A stretch of DNA of 64,000 bases, from assembly GCF_026965555.1 (NCBI RefSeq), contig NZ_CP114040.1, forward strand, positions 10,018,001-10,082,000. Reading direction: 5' to 3'. The position numbers were made by a program, and so were the translations under genes. This document shows positions 28,693 to 37,296 of the stretch, one piece after another (position 1 is the first letter of the stretch; every line of letters begins with the position of its first letter). The DNA is from Nannocystis punicea (GTDB lineage: Bacteria > Myxococcota_A > Polyangia > Nannocystales > Nannocystaceae). The notes under the pieces are model-generated. The model saw only the letters and a list, made by a program, of their open reading frames with translations. It was not told where the DNA came from and ran no database searches.

Positions 28693-28720
28693 GGAATCGC
28701 ACCGGAGTCCGCTCGACCGC
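28693..28720 (+). promoter_or_regulatory. Conserved upstream element of DUF4360 gene 1
   Basis: GGAATCGCACCGGAGTCCGC followed by TCGACCGC, 80 bp before the start codon (counted from AATCGC). The same block precedes the other paralogues. GGAAT-N16-CGAC has the form of an ECF-sigma promoter (inference). Confidence 0.5.
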
Positions 28721-28774
28721 GAACTCGATCGCCCTCAATCTCTCTTCGCCGCAATGAAATGAAGGGAGATTCCA

Positions 28775-29374
28775 ATGCTCATCCCGAGCGCTCAAACCGG
28801 GCTCCAGAAGGCCCTGCTCGCGATCATCGCGGCCGGTGGGGTCGCGCCCGCCGAGGGCGCCGATGACAGCTACATCATCGAGGAGATCCGGGCCGTCGGC
28901 CCCGGTTGCCCGCCCGGCACGTTCGACTTCGACGCCGAGGGCCAGCACTTCGTCTACGACGAGATGATCCTCTGGCACCCCGACCCCGCCGGCAGGACGG
29001 TTCAGTACACCAACTGCCTCACGACCATCGCGATCGACGTCGCCGAGGGCATTCAGGTGTCCGTGGCGCACGCCAGGGCGCGAGGCCATGCCACCCTGGA
29101 TCCGGGGATTGTCGCGCGGCACACCATGAAGTTCTTCTTCGCCGGCGACCCGAGCGGCGCGATGTCCCATACCGAGCTCACGGGCCCGTTCGACGACGAC
29201 TACGACCTGTCCGGCCAACTTTCGCCCGGCGGCGAGGCCTGGTCGACTTGCGGGGAGCCGGTCGTCCTCGGCATCGACAGCTCGCTACAGCTCAACGCGA
29301 GCCACAACCCCGCCGGGACCGCCGAGCTCTCCGTGGACAGGCTGGACATGAAGATTCAAGCCAGGCGTTGCTGA
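28775..29374 (+). CDS. DUF4360-like secreted protein, paralogue 1
   Basis: A 199-residue protein with an N-terminal hydrophobic leader (MLIPSAQTGLQKALLAIIAA), probably for export. The body fits the DUF4360 pattern: GPGCPPGTFDF, YTNCLTTIAI, a beta segment with RGHATLDPGIVARHTMKFFF, AGDPSGAMSHTELTGPFDDD, WSTCGEPVVLGIDSSLQLN and a C-terminal Cys. The function of the family is unknown; its members are small secreted beta-rich proteins. It is the most divergent of four paralogues here and lacks the YTIAEDKKSF-type insertion similarity. It has its own ribosome site (AAGGGAG) and upstream element. A GC-rich 180-bp gap follows. Confidence 0.82.
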   Translation: MLIPSAQTGLQKALLAIIAAGGVAPAEGADDSYIIEEIRAVGPGCPPGTFDFDAEGQHFVYDEMILWHPDPAGRTVQYTNCLTTIAIDVAEGIQVSVAHARARGHATLDPGIVARHTMKFFFAGDPSGAMSHTELTGPFDDDYDLSGQLSPGGEAWSTCGEPVVLGIDSSLQLNASHNPAGTAELSVDRLDMKIQARRC

Positions 29375-29470
29375 GCCCCGCTCGCAGCCGCCGAGGAGCT
29401 CCTGTCCGGACGCCTGACTGCCACGAATCCGTCTGCGCCTGCTCCGCCGCACCTCCTGCAACCTCCTGCA

Positions 29471-29497
29471 AATCGCGCCGGAGTCCGCTCGATCGCG
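29471..29497 (+). promoter_or_regulatory. Conserved upstream element of DUF4360 gene 2
   Basis: AATCGCGCCGGAGTCCGCTC then GATCGCG, beginning 85 bp before the start codon, the same distance as for paralogue 3. Confidence 0.5.
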
Positions 29498-29555
29498 GGC
29501 TTCGGTCGCAGTCCATGCATTCGCACCATTGAGACCATGAAAGGAGACAATCACA

Positions 29556-30218
29556 ATGCTCATCCTCAGCACCTTCACCGAGCTCCAGGCGACCCTACTG
29601 GGCTTGCTCGCGTCGTTCGCCGCCCCCGCGCGCGATGAGCCGCTCGATCTGGCGATCCCCCCCACGGTGACCGCCAGCAGCCTCGATGAGGTCTACATCG
29701 AGGAGCTCGACGCGTTCGGCCCCGGGTGTCCGCCTGGAACGTTCGATTACACGATCGCCGAAGACAGGAAGAGCTTCATCCTCGGGTTCTACGATCTGCG
29801 GCTCGAGAACCCGTCCCCCGACGGAAAGAAGGTCCAGTACACCAACTGTCTGGCGACCGTGAAGCTCCACATCCCCGAGGGGCTCCAGGTCTCCGTCTCG
29901 ACCGTGAACTCGCGCGGTTACGCCTTCCTCGACCCGGGGATCCGCGGGCGCCAGACGTCGAAGTACTTCTTCGCCGGCGAGCCGACCTCCGTCAAGGCGC
30001 ACACCGAGCTCTCCGGCCCGTACGACGACGACTACGACTTCACCGACGAGGTCCCGTTCCTCACCTGGTCCGAGTGCGGCGAGCAGGTGATCTACGTCGT
30101 CGACAGCTCGCTGCAGCTCAACGCCACCGGCAACCCGGGCGGCACCGCCCTGTTCAACCTCAACAACATCGACGGGAGGTTCGAGATGGTCTTCCACCTG
30201 ACCTGGCAGGAGTGCTGA
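29556..30218 (+). CDS. DUF4360-like secreted protein, paralogue 2
   Basis: A 220-residue protein with leader MLILSTFTELQATLLGLLAS and the DUF4360 pattern: GPGCPPGTFDYTIAEDRKSF, VQYTNCLATVKLHIPEGLQV, SRGYAFLDPGIRGRQTSKYF, HTELSGPYDDDYDF, WSECGEQVIYVVDSSLQLN, and a final Trp-x-x-Cys. It is very close to paralogue 3, so it is a recent tandem duplicate. A strong ribosome site AAGGAG stands 9 bases before the ATG. Four conserved Cys could form two disulfides after export. Adjacent genes do not reveal its job. Confidence 0.87.
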   Translation: MLILSTFTELQATLLGLLASFAAPARDEPLDLAIPPTVTASSLDEVYIEELDAFGPGCPPGTFDYTIAEDRKSFILGFYDLRLENPSPDGKKVQYTNCLATVKLHIPEGLQVSVSTVNSRGYAFLDPGIRGRQTSKYFFAGEPTSVKAHTELSGPYDDDYDFTDEVPFLTWSECGEQVIYVVDSSLQLNATGNPGGTALFNLNNIDGRFEMVFHLTWQEC

Positions 30219-30381
30219 ACCATCCCAGGACCCGGCCCCGGCCGCCGAATCGAGCTCGCCCCCCGGCGAGCTCGCCGCTCGACGGCGGGGCTCAATCGCC
30301 GGACCGCCCGTCCGCGACGTGTTCGCCCGCCGCGGACCTGGTGCTGCGAACGGCGGACGCGTCCCGGCGCATGGGCCACCG

Positions 30382-30410
30382 GGAATCGCACCGGAGCCCG
30401 CTCGACCGCG
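30382..30410 (+). promoter_or_regulatory. Conserved upstream element of DUF4360 gene 3
   Basis: GGAATCGCACCGGAGCCCGC followed by TCGACCGCG, with AATCGC 85 bp before the start codon. Confidence 0.5.
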
Positions 30411-30468
30411 AGCGCGATCGAATTCAAGGTCTCTCCGGCATTGATGCAATTGATGAAAGGAGACGCCA

Positions 30469-31143
30469 ATGCTCATTCTCAGCGCATTTACCGAGCTCCA
30501 GGCGACAGTCTTGGGCTTGCTCGCGTCGTTCGCCGCGCCGAGCAGCGACGAGCCGCAGCCTCTGGCTGACGCGCCCGAGGCCACTGCCAGCGAGCCCGAC
30601 CTCAATGAGGTTTACATCGAAGAGATCAAGGGGGTCGGCCCGGGGTGCCCGGCAGGCACGTTCGACTACACGATCGCCGAAGACAAGAAGAGCTTCATCA
30701 TCGGCTTCTTCGAGCTGCGCCTCGAGAACCCGAACCCCGCCGGCAAGAAGATCCAGTACACGAATTGCCTCGCCACCGTGAAGCTCCACGTCCCCGGCGG
30801 CCTTCAGGTCTCGGTGGCGACCGTGAACTCGCGCGGCTACGCCTTCCTCGATCCGGGGATCCGCGGGCGCCAGACGTCGAAGTACTTCTTCGCCGGCGTC
30901 CCGGTCGGCAACAAGCTGCACACCGAGCTCTCCGGCCCGTTCGACGACGACTACGACTTCGCCGACGCGATCCCGTTCGGCTCGGCCGCGTGGTCGCCGT
31001 GCGGCGATTCGGCCATCTTCGCCATCGACAGCTCGCTGCAGCTCAACGCCATCGCCAACCCGAACGGCGTGGCCCTGTTCAACCTCAACAGCATCGACGG
31101 CCGCTTCGAGATGGTCTACCAGCTGCAGTGGCAAAAGTGCTGA
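30469..31143 (+). CDS. DUF4360-like secreted protein, paralogue 3
   Basis: A 224-residue protein, nearly identical in plan to paralogue 2: leader MLILSAFTELQATVLGLLAS, then GPGCPAGTFDYTIAEDKKSF, IQYTNCLATVKLHVPGGLQV, SRGYAFLDPGIRGRQTSKYF, HTELSGPFDDDYDF, WSPCGDSAIFAIDSSLQLN and QLQWQKC at the end. The ribosome site is AAAGGAG. A very strong intrinsic terminator ends the transcript 44 bp downstream, so the gene is probably an abundant single-gene message. Function unknown. Confidence 0.87.
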   Translation: MLILSAFTELQATVLGLLASFAAPSSDEPQPLADAPEATASEPDLNEVYIEEIKGVGPGCPAGTFDYTIAEDKKSFIIGFFELRLENPNPAGKKIQYTNCLATVKLHVPGGLQVSVATVNSRGYAFLDPGIRGRQTSKYFFAGVPVGNKLHTELSGPFDDDYDFADAIPFGSAAWSPCGDSAIFAIDSSLQLNAIANPNGVALFNLNSIDGRFEMVYQLQWQKC

Positions 31144-31186
31144 AGTCCATCCGCCGGACCGCGAGCCCGGCCGCCTGGAAGCGAAC

Positions 31187-31231
31187 AAACTGGAAGCGAA
31201 CTCGCCGCACGAGTTCGCTTCCAGTTTTTTT
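31187..31231 (+). terminator. Strong intrinsic terminator after DUF4360 gene 3
   Basis: A perfect 18-bp stem: AAACTGGAAGCGAACTCG (31187-31204), loop CCGCA, and the complementary arm at 31210-31227, running into a T-tract to 31231 and further T-rich sequence. Confidence 0.95.
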
Positions 31232-31305
31232 GTTGTTTTGTCGCGACGATCCGAGGACCGAGCGTCGATCCTCGGACGCACGCGACGCCCCACGGACGCG
31301 GTGGC

Positions 31306-31932
31306 TCAGCACTTCCGCCAGCGCCACTTGGTGACCCGCTGGGCGATCGTCTTCACGGCCGCGTCCCCCTCCGGGTTGTTCTTGGCGTTGAGCTGCAGGT
31401 TGGCGTTCATGGCGAAGATGGCCGAGCCGCCGCACGGCGACCAGCCCGCCGATCCCGACGGGACCGCCTTCTCTTCCAGGAATCCGTCCTCGTACGGCCC
31501 CGCGAAATCGATCCGCTGCGTCGTCGTCGCCGACGCGCCGGCGAAGAAGTAGCGCGCCGTCTGTCGCGCAGTGATCCCGTGGTCGAGCTCCGCGGCGCCG
31601 CGGATCGCCACCCTGGCGGGGGCGACCTGCCAGCCGACGGGGATCCGGAGCGAGAATTTGACGTAGCAGCTCACGTACTGGACCAGCGAGCCGGACGTCG
31701 GGTTCTCGAGGGCCATGTCGTGAAAGGCCACGCGAAATTTCGCCTCGTCGACGGTGACGTCGGCGGAGGTTCGACAGCCCGAGCCGCCGTTCGTCACGCC
31801 CTCGACAGAGAAGCCCGCCGGAGCGCGCGCGCCCTCCGGCCCGGCCTCCAGCTCGGACGGAGGCGCCGCCATCGACGCGAGCAGGCCCAACAACATCGCC
31901 TGATGCTTGATGAACGTACTGAGGATCAACAT
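31306..31932 (-). CDS. DUF4360-like secreted protein, paralogue 4 (opposite strand)
   Basis: A 208-residue protein. Its leader MLILSTFIKHQAMLLGLLAS matches that of paralogues 2 and 3, and the body keeps GSGCRTSADVTV, VQYVSCYVKFSLRIPVGWQV, IRGAAELDHGITARQTARYF, FAGPYEDGF, WSPCGGSAIFAMNANLQLN and WRWRKC. The acidic loop after the first Cys differs, so it is older or faster evolving. Its 5' region carries the same upstream block as the other copies, 70 bp before the ATG, but no AAGGAG ribosome site. It converges with paralogue 3 across the strong terminator. Confidence 0.85.
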   Translation of the reverse strand: MLILSTFIKHQAMLLGLLASMAAPPSELEAGPEGARAPAGFSVEGVTNGGSGCRTSADVTVDEAKFRVAFHDMALENPTSGSLVQYVSCYVKFSLRIPVGWQVAPARVAIRGAAELDHGITARQTARYFFAGASATTTQRIDFAGPYEDGFLEEKAVPSGSAGWSPCGGSAIFAMNANLQLNAKNNPEGDAAVKTIAQRVTKWRWRKC

Positions 31933-31978
31933 GGTCGCACTTTCAACTCGGCTCGAACTTTGAAGCCGGATGCGCTGG

Positions 31979-32005
31979 CGGTCGAGCGGGCTCGGGTGCA
32001 ATCCC
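31979..32005 (-). promoter_or_regulatory. Conserved upstream element of DUF4360 gene 4
   Basis: On the minus strand the block reads GGGATTGCACCCGAGCCCGC followed by TCGACCG, about 70 bp before the ATG; it matches the elements at 28693 and 30382 apart from a few bases. Confidence 0.45.
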
Positions 32006-32107
32006 GCCGTCGCCGCATCACCGCGGCGGCGCGCGTCGATCCCTCGCACCCGGCGCGCCGCGCGTCCCGCGAGCTCGCCTCGCCCGCGGATTCGAGCGAC
32101 CTGGCCT

Positions 32108-33139
32108 TCAGGTCAGGAGCACCAATTTCCCGATCGTGCGCCCGGACTCGAGGTCGCGGTGCGCCTGGGCCACCTGGTCCAAAGGATAGGTCGTGATCGG
32201 CGGCGGGCGCAGCTCGCCGCCGGCCAGGCCGTCGGCGATCGCCGCCATCCCCTCGATCAGCAGCGGCGCGCGGTGGAACATGTACGACAGGTTGAAGCCG
32301 AGCACCCCGCGGTTCTCATTCGTCAGGGCCAGCGGCGAGAACCACGGCGTGCGCACGAACCCCAGGGCCAGCTTGAGCAGGTTGGGCTTGCCACCTGTCC
32401 TCGGGAGCATGGTGTGAAAGCCATACACGATCAGCCGCCCGCCCGCGGCCAGGTGGCGGTAGCTGTGGCGCAGCGTCTCCGGGCCGTTGGCGTCGCAGGC
32501 GACGTCGAGCCCGCCGGGCGCGGCCGCCTTCACCGCCGGCCACAGCGGCGCGCTCGACTTGTCGATCACCACCTCGGCCCCGGCCGCGGTCGCGGCCTCG
32601 ACCTTGTGCGGCCCGCCGACCACCCCGATCACGCGACAGCGGGCGCGGCGGCCGAACTGGCACAGCGCCCCGCCGACCCCGCCGGCGGCCGAGTGGACCA
32701 GCACCGTCTCGCCCGGGCACGCGTGAGCCAGCGCGTGGAGCGCGTACCAGGCAGTCAGGTACACCGCCGGGACCGCCGCCGCCTGGGCGAGGGTCAGGCC
32801 CGCGGGGACCGCGAACACCTGGTGGGTCGGCACGCAGACGGACGTCGCGTAGCCGCCGAAGCGGGTCACTGCGACGACCTCGGCCCCGACCGCGAGCCCG
32901 GTCACGCCGTCGCCGAGCGCGTCGACCACCCCTGCGACCTCGAAGCCCGGGGTGATGGGCCAGCCGACGAACTCCTGCGCCGACGCATAGAGGCCCATGC
33001 GGACCACGCAATCGGCGTAGTTGACCCCGATGGCCGCCACCGCGATCCGGACCTCGCCCGGGCCGGGTCGGGGCGCCTCCGTGTCGACCAGAGTCAGCCG
33101 CTCGTGTCCGCCCGCGGCGGCGATCAAGACCTTGCGCAT
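32108..33139 (-). CDS. Zinc-independent medium-chain dehydrogenase/quinone oxidoreductase
   Basis: A 343-residue MDR-superfamily enzyme of the quinone oxidoreductase/VAT-1-like branch. The GroES-like N-terminal part (RPGPGEVRIAVAAIGVNYAD, TPGFEVAGVV) is followed by a Rossmann fold with the NADPH loop HSAAGGVGGALCQFG. The structural-zinc cysteine cluster and catalytic zinc ligands of alcohol dehydrogenases are absent, which fits reduction of quinones or enones. ATG 33139 starts the conserved RKVLIAAAGGHERLTL segment. It is transcribed away from fumC, with 100 bp between the starts. Substrate unknown. Confidence 0.88.
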   Translation of the reverse strand: MRKVLIAAAGGHERLTLVDTEAPRPGPGEVRIAVAAIGVNYADCVVRMGLYASAQEFVGWPITPGFEVAGVVDALGDGVTGLAVGAEVVAVTRFGGYATSVCVPTHQVFAVPAGLTLAQAAAVPAVYLTAWYALHALAHACPGETVLVHSAAGGVGGALCQFGRRARCRVIGVVGGPHKVEAATAAGAEVVIDKSSAPLWPAVKAAAPGGLDVACDANGPETLRHSYRHLAAGGRLIVYGFHTMLPRTGGKPNLLKLALGFVRTPWFSPLALTNENRGVLGFNLSYMFHRAPLLIEGMAAIADGLAGGELRPPPITTYPLDQVAQAHRDLESGRTIGKLVLLT

Positions 33140-33239
33140 GCGCCGACCGTCGCCCGGTAGCGCGCGTGCGGTCAAGTCGTGAAGTTGTAGCGACAAAGGC
33201 CCACCTCTGTGACGCTGATGGTGTTAGCTTGCCCGGCGC

Positions 33240-34655
33240 ATGACCGCAGGCGCAAAGGAAGACAGCCGCACCGAGACCGACAGCATGGGCCCGATCCAGG
33301 TGGCGAGCGGCCGCTACTGGGGCGCCCAGACCGAGCGTTCGCTGCACCACTTCGACATCGGCGACGACCGCTTCTCGCGGCCGATGATCCGCGCGCTCGG
33401 GATCCTCAAGAAGGCCGCCGCGCTGGCCAACGGCGAGCTCGGCACCTTGCCCAAGGACAAGGTCGACCTGATCGTCCGCGCCGCCGACGAGGTGATCGCC
33501 GGCGACCTCGACGCCCACTTCCCGCTGCGCGTGTGGCAGACCGGCAGCGGCACGCAGACCAACATGAACGCCAACGAGGTCATCGGCAACCGCGCGATCG
33601 AGCTCGCCGGCGGCGTCCTGGGCAGCAAGAAGCCGATCCACCCCAACGACGACGTCAACCGCGGCCAGTCGTCGAACGACACCTTCCCGACGGCCATGCA
33701 CATCGCCGCCGCCGAGCAGGTCGTGCACCACCTGCTGCCGCGGCTCGACGCCCTGCGCAACGTCCTCGCCGCCAAGAGCGCCGCCTTCGCCGACATCGTC
33801 AAGGTCGGGCGCACGCACCTCCAGGACGCGACCCCGATCACCCTCGGCCAGGAGTTCTCGGGCTACGTCCAGCAGCTCGACGACGCCCGCCGGGCGATCG
33901 AGTCCACGCTGCCGCGGGTCTACGAGCTCGCGCTCGGCGGCACCGCCGTCGGCACCGGCCTCAACACCCACAAGGACTACGCGGTCACCAGCGCCAGGCA
34001 GATCGCCGGGCTGACCGGCCTGCCGTTCGTCACCGCGCCGAACAAGTTCGCCGCGCTGGCCGGCCACGAGGCGCTGGTCGCCCTCCACGGCGCGCTCAAG
34101 ACCCTCGCCTGCGCCCTGACCAAGATCGCCAACGACGTCCGCTGGCTGGCCTCCGGCCCGCGCTGCGGCTTCGGCGAGCTCACCATCCCCGAGAACGAGC
34201 CCGGCTCCTCGATCATGCCCGGCAAGGTCAACCCGACCCAGTGCGAGGCCATGACGATGGTGTGCGCCCAGGTGCTCGGCAACGACGTCGCCGTCAACAT
34301 CGGCGGCATGAGCGGCAACTTCGAGCTCAACGTCTACAAGCCGCTCATCATCCACAACACCCTGCACTCGGTCCGCCTGCTCGGCGACGCCTGCCGCAAC
34401 TTCCGCGAGTTCTGCGCCGAGGGCATCGAGCCGCGCCGCGAGAAGCTGGCGCACAACCTCGAGCAGAGCCTGATGAACGTCACCGCGCTGAACCCTTACA
34501 TCGGCTACGACAACGCCGCCAAGATCGCCAAGAAGGCGCACAAGGACGGCACCTCGCTGAAGGAGGCCGCCGTCGCGCTCGGCCTGCTCTCGGCCGAGGA
34601 GTTCGACCGCTACGTCCGCCCCGAGGCCATGATCGCCCCCGAGGGCGACCGCTAG
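33240..34655 (+). CDS. fumC: Class II fumarate hydratase
   Basis: A 471-residue TCA-cycle enzyme that hydrates fumarate to L-malate. Signature segments are RVWQTGSGTQTNMNANEVI, HPNDDVNRGQSSNDTFPTAM, VGRTHLQDATPITLGQEF (catalytic His), and the fumarase signature GSSIMPGKVNPTQ with the catalytic Ser. The last ~50 residues (NPYIGYDNAAKIAKKAHKDG) are the usual C-terminal domain that separates FumC from aspartase. TTAGCT lies 10 bases before the ATG and no ribosome site is present. The glycosyltransferase gene starts 7 bp after the stop, so read-through is likely although the functions are unrelated. Confidence 0.96.
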   Translation: MTAGAKEDSRTETDSMGPIQVASGRYWGAQTERSLHHFDIGDDRFSRPMIRALGILKKAAALANGELGTLPKDKVDLIVRAADEVIAGDLDAHFPLRVWQTGSGTQTNMNANEVIGNRAIELAGGVLGSKKPIHPNDDVNRGQSSNDTFPTAMHIAAAEQVVHHLLPRLDALRNVLAAKSAAFADIVKVGRTHLQDATPITLGQEFSGYVQQLDDARRAIESTLPRVYELALGGTAVGTGLNTHKDYAVTSARQIAGLTGLPFVTAPNKFAALAGHEALVALHGALKTLACALTKIANDVRWLASGPRCGFGELTIPENEPGSSIMPGKVNPTQCEAMTMVCAQVLGNDVAVNIGGMSGNFELNVYKPLIIHNTLHSVRLLGDACRNFREFCAEGIEPRREKLAHNLEQSLMNVTALNPYIGYDNAAKIAKKAHKDGTSLKEAAVALGLLSAEEFDRYVRPEAMIAPEGDR

Positions 34656-34662
34656 GACCCAC

Positions 34663-35769
34663 TTGAGCAACCTGCCCTACATCTCGATCCTCATCCCGCT
34701 GTACGACGAGCTGCGATCGATCCCCGAGATGCACTCTCAGGTGACCGACGCCTGCACCCGGCTCGGTCGCACCTACGAGATCGTGTGGATCGACGACGGC
34801 AGCCGTGACGGCTCGGCGCACGCGCTCGACGACCTCGCCGCGCGCGACCCACGCTCGCGGGTGGTCCACTTCCGCCGCAACTTCGGCAAGTCGTCGGCGC
34901 TCGCGGCCGGCTTCGAGCGGGTGCGCGGGCAGATCGTCGTCACCATGGACGCCGACCTGCAGGACGACCCGGCGATGATCGACGACTTCGTCAAGCGGAT
35001 CGAGGCCGGCGCCGACCTGGTGTCGGGGTGGAAGAAGCGGCGGCACGACCCGCTCGACAAGACCTTGCCGTCGCGGCTGTTCAACGCCGTGGTCAGCCGC
35101 CTGTCGGGCGTGCGGCTGCACGACTTCAACTGCGGCTTCAAGGCCTACCGGGCCGACTGCGTGCGCGAGCTGGCCGTCTACGGCGGCTTTCACCGGTTCC
35201 TCCCGGTCCTCGCGCACCACCGCGGCTTCCGCGTCGAGGAGCTGATCGTCAACCACCGCGCGCGCAAGCACGGCAAGAGCAAGTACGGCGTCAAGCGGAT
35301 GTTCGACGGCCTCATGGACCTGCTGACGGTCCTGCTGGTCACGCGCTACCGCACCCGGCCGCTGCACTTCTTCGGCATCCCGGGCATGGTCCTGGGCGGC
35401 ATGGGCGTGCTGATCCTGGTCTATTTGAGCTTCTTGTGGCTGTTCGGCTACGCGATCGGCGAGCGCCCGCTGCTCACTCTCGGCGTGCTGCTCACCATCG
35501 TGGCGATGCAGTTCGTCGGCGTCGGCCTCCTCGGCGAGCTGCTGGTGCGCACCACCATCCGCTCGCAGGAGGTGTTCTCGATCCGCGACGAGCGCGAGGC
35601 GCCCGCGGCCACGCGCGCCGCCATCTACGCCCAGCCGAGCCCGCAGCTCGGCCCCTCGGCCCCGCCGATGAGCGGCCGCGAGCTGCCCGTCTCGGCCGCC
35701 GAGGACATCAGCGAAGAGGCGCGGACCGTCAACATCGCCAACAAGCCGACCCCGGCCGCGCGCCGCTGA
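34663..35769 (+). CDS. Membrane glycosyltransferase family 2 (polyprenyl-phosphate sugar transferase type)
   Basis: A 368-residue GT2 enzyme of the dolichol-phosphate mannosyltransferase/GtrB type. The nucleotide-sugar site shows ISILIPLYDELRSI, EIVWIDDGSRDGS, FRRNFGKSSALAAGFE and the metal-binding MDADLQDDP. Two C-terminal helices (IPGMVLGGMGVLILVYLSFL and LLTLGVLLTIVAMQFVGVGL) anchor it in the inner membrane. Such proteins charge undecaprenyl phosphate with a hexose that is used on the periplasmic side. A disordered ~60-residue tail follows. It starts with TTG directly behind fumC and is followed by a methyltransferase, so it may belong to a glycan-modification unit. Confidence 0.9.
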   Translation: MSNLPYISILIPLYDELRSIPEMHSQVTDACTRLGRTYEIVWIDDGSRDGSAHALDDLAARDPRSRVVHFRRNFGKSSALAAGFERVRGQIVVTMDADLQDDPAMIDDFVKRIEAGADLVSGWKKRRHDPLDKTLPSRLFNAVVSRLSGVRLHDFNCGFKAYRADCVRELAVYGGFHRFLPVLAHHRGFRVEELIVNHRARKHGKSKYGVKRMFDGLMDLLTVLLVTRYRTRPLHFFGIPGMVLGGMGVLILVYLSFLWLFGYAIGERPLLTLGVLLTIVAMQFVGVGLLGELLVRTTIRSQEVFSIRDEREAPAATRAAIYAQPSPQLGPSAPPMSGRELPVSAAEDISEEARTVNIANKPTPAARR

Positions 35770-35823
35770 GCCCTCGCGGCCGCCTCGCGGCCGCGCGCGC
35801 GAACCATCGATCTCGAGACCCGC

Positions 35824-36417
35824 ATGACCAGCGGCAACAAGCAGAAGCACGAGAGCAAGAACCCGATCCAGCGCGCCCTCATCGCCCGCTTCAAGCGCGA
35901 GGCCGCGGCGCTGGTGCGGCAGGCCGCGCCGCGGACGATCCTCGACCTCGGCTGCGGCGAGGGCTTCATGATCGAGGCCCTGCTGCAGGCCGGCATCGAC
36001 GCCGAGTTCACCGGCGTCGACCTGTCCGGCCCCGCGATCGCCGACGCCCGCGCGCGGATCGGCGAGCGCGCCCGGCTCGACGTCATGGACGCGCGCCAGC
36101 TCATCGACGACGGCCGCAGCTTCGACATGGTCATGATGCTCGAGGTCCTCGAGCACATCCCCGGCCCCGCGCAGATGCTGCCCATCCTGCGCCGCCTGGC
36201 CCGCCGCCACGTCCTCCTCAGCGTCCCGCGCGAGCCGTTCTTCTGCGCCCTCAACTTCATGCGCGGCAAGAACCTCACCCGCCTGGGCAACGACCCCGAG
36301 CACGTCAACCACTGGGGCCGCGCCGGCTTCCACCGCTTCGTCGCCCGCGACTTCGAGGTCCTCGCCGCCCCGGGCGTGTTCCCGTGGACGATGGTCCTCG
36401 CGCGCCCGCGCGGCTGA
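35824..36417 (+). CDS. Class I SAM-dependent methyltransferase
   Basis: A 197-residue Rossmann methyltransferase. SAM motif I is TILDLGCGEGFMIEALL, motif II the acidic GVDLSGPAIADAR, and the post-motif region FDMVMMLEVLEHIPGP is typical of the Methyltransf_11 group. The first 30 residues (NKQKHESKNPIQRALIARF) are a conserved lead often found beside glycosyltransferases. The substrate is unknown; position behind a polyprenyl-phosphate glycosyltransferase suggests a glycan or lipid-linked sugar (inference). Confidence 0.87.
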   Translation: MTSGNKQKHESKNPIQRALIARFKREAAALVRQAAPRTILDLGCGEGFMIEALLQAGIDAEFTGVDLSGPAIADARARIGERARLDVMDARQLIDDGRSFDMVMMLEVLEHIPGPAQMLPILRRLARRHVLLSVPREPFFCALNFMRGKNLTRLGNDPEHVNHWGRAGFHRFVARDFEVLAAPGVFPWTMVLARPRG

Positions 36418-36511
36418 TCGCCGGCCGGGCCGCGAGGCCCCGACGACGAATCACTCGGAAGCAGGATTCCCAACAGCCAGCGCGGCGCGGCGCGAGGGCT
36501 CGTTCGACGCG

Positions 36512-36838
36512 CTAATTGACGTCGACGATCTCCTCGCACCCGATCTCCCGCCCCACCGACCAGCAATCGCGGCGATCGGAGCGTCCTCCGAGCTTTTCCC
36601 GCAGGCACACGGACGGGTCGCGCGAGGAGTTCCAAACGCGGGCCAGCTGCCGCCCGTAGTCCGCCGACGCCGAGCAATAGCGCGAGCGCCGCTCGACGCC
36701 GTCGTCGGTATTTTCGTCCGCGGGCTCGACGAACTCGTCGTTGGGCGCGGTAATCTCGTCGGGCTCGGCGACGTCGGGCGCGGCAAATGCGGTGACAGCG
36801 CTGAACAGCGCACTCTGGATGCAGTTGAAGAACAACAT
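36512..36838 (-). CDS. Small secreted Cys-containing protein
   Basis: A 108-residue product with a hydrophobic leader (MLFFNCIQSALFSAVTAFAA), an acidic middle (EPDEITAPNDEFVEPADENT) and a basic, four-Cys C-terminal part (RYCSASADYGR, SVCLREKLGG, RDCWSVGREIGCEE). The ribosome site AAAGGAGACG before the ATG matches the one before DUF4360 paralogue 3, and the leader is similar in length and composition (AAP after the hydrophobic run), so it may be exported and regulated together. No known family was recognised. Confidence 0.65.
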   Translation of the reverse strand: MLFFNCIQSALFSAVTAFAAPDVAEPDEITAPNDEFVEPADENTDDGVERRSRYCSASADYGRQLARVWNSSRDPSVCLREKLGGRSDRRDCWSVGREIGCEEIVDVN

Positions 36839-37296
36839 CGGATCGTCTCCTTTCGCTTCTTGAGGTGCCGTTCGCAGCATTGTCGACGGCAGCTCAACAA
36901 TGATGAGACTCCGGGGTGTCGTCCAGCGGCCGGCCGAAAAATTGATCTGCGTCTGCGGCCCGAGCAGCCTCGGCACATCCGCCTTCAGCCCCGATCCCGC
37001 ACGACCTCGCACCCGGCCGAACGGCCACGGGAGAGGCGCCGCAATCAGCTCTCGCCCGTCACGCTGTCATCATCGGCGCGTCGATGCAGGGAATGTCTCG
37101 CACCTCACTCTGAGCGCATTGGGATCCGAGCGACGAATCTATCGAGCAGTCCGGCGTCGCCGATCGCCGGCCGCGGACAGGACCCCCGAGCGCGTGTCCG
37201 TCCGAGCCCGGGCGGCGCCCCGACGCCGGACCTTTCGAGCAGACGGCGCGCGAGGAGCAGGGATGACCCCGCTCCGCGACTGCCCACTCCGGCGGC
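36839..37296. other. Intergenic region without supported genes
   Basis: 458 bp between two leftward genes. The part next to the small secreted gene contains CACCCCGGAGTCTC (minus strand, near 36915), a weak match to the DUF4360 upstream block. The rest shows nothing I can assign. Confidence 0.4.
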
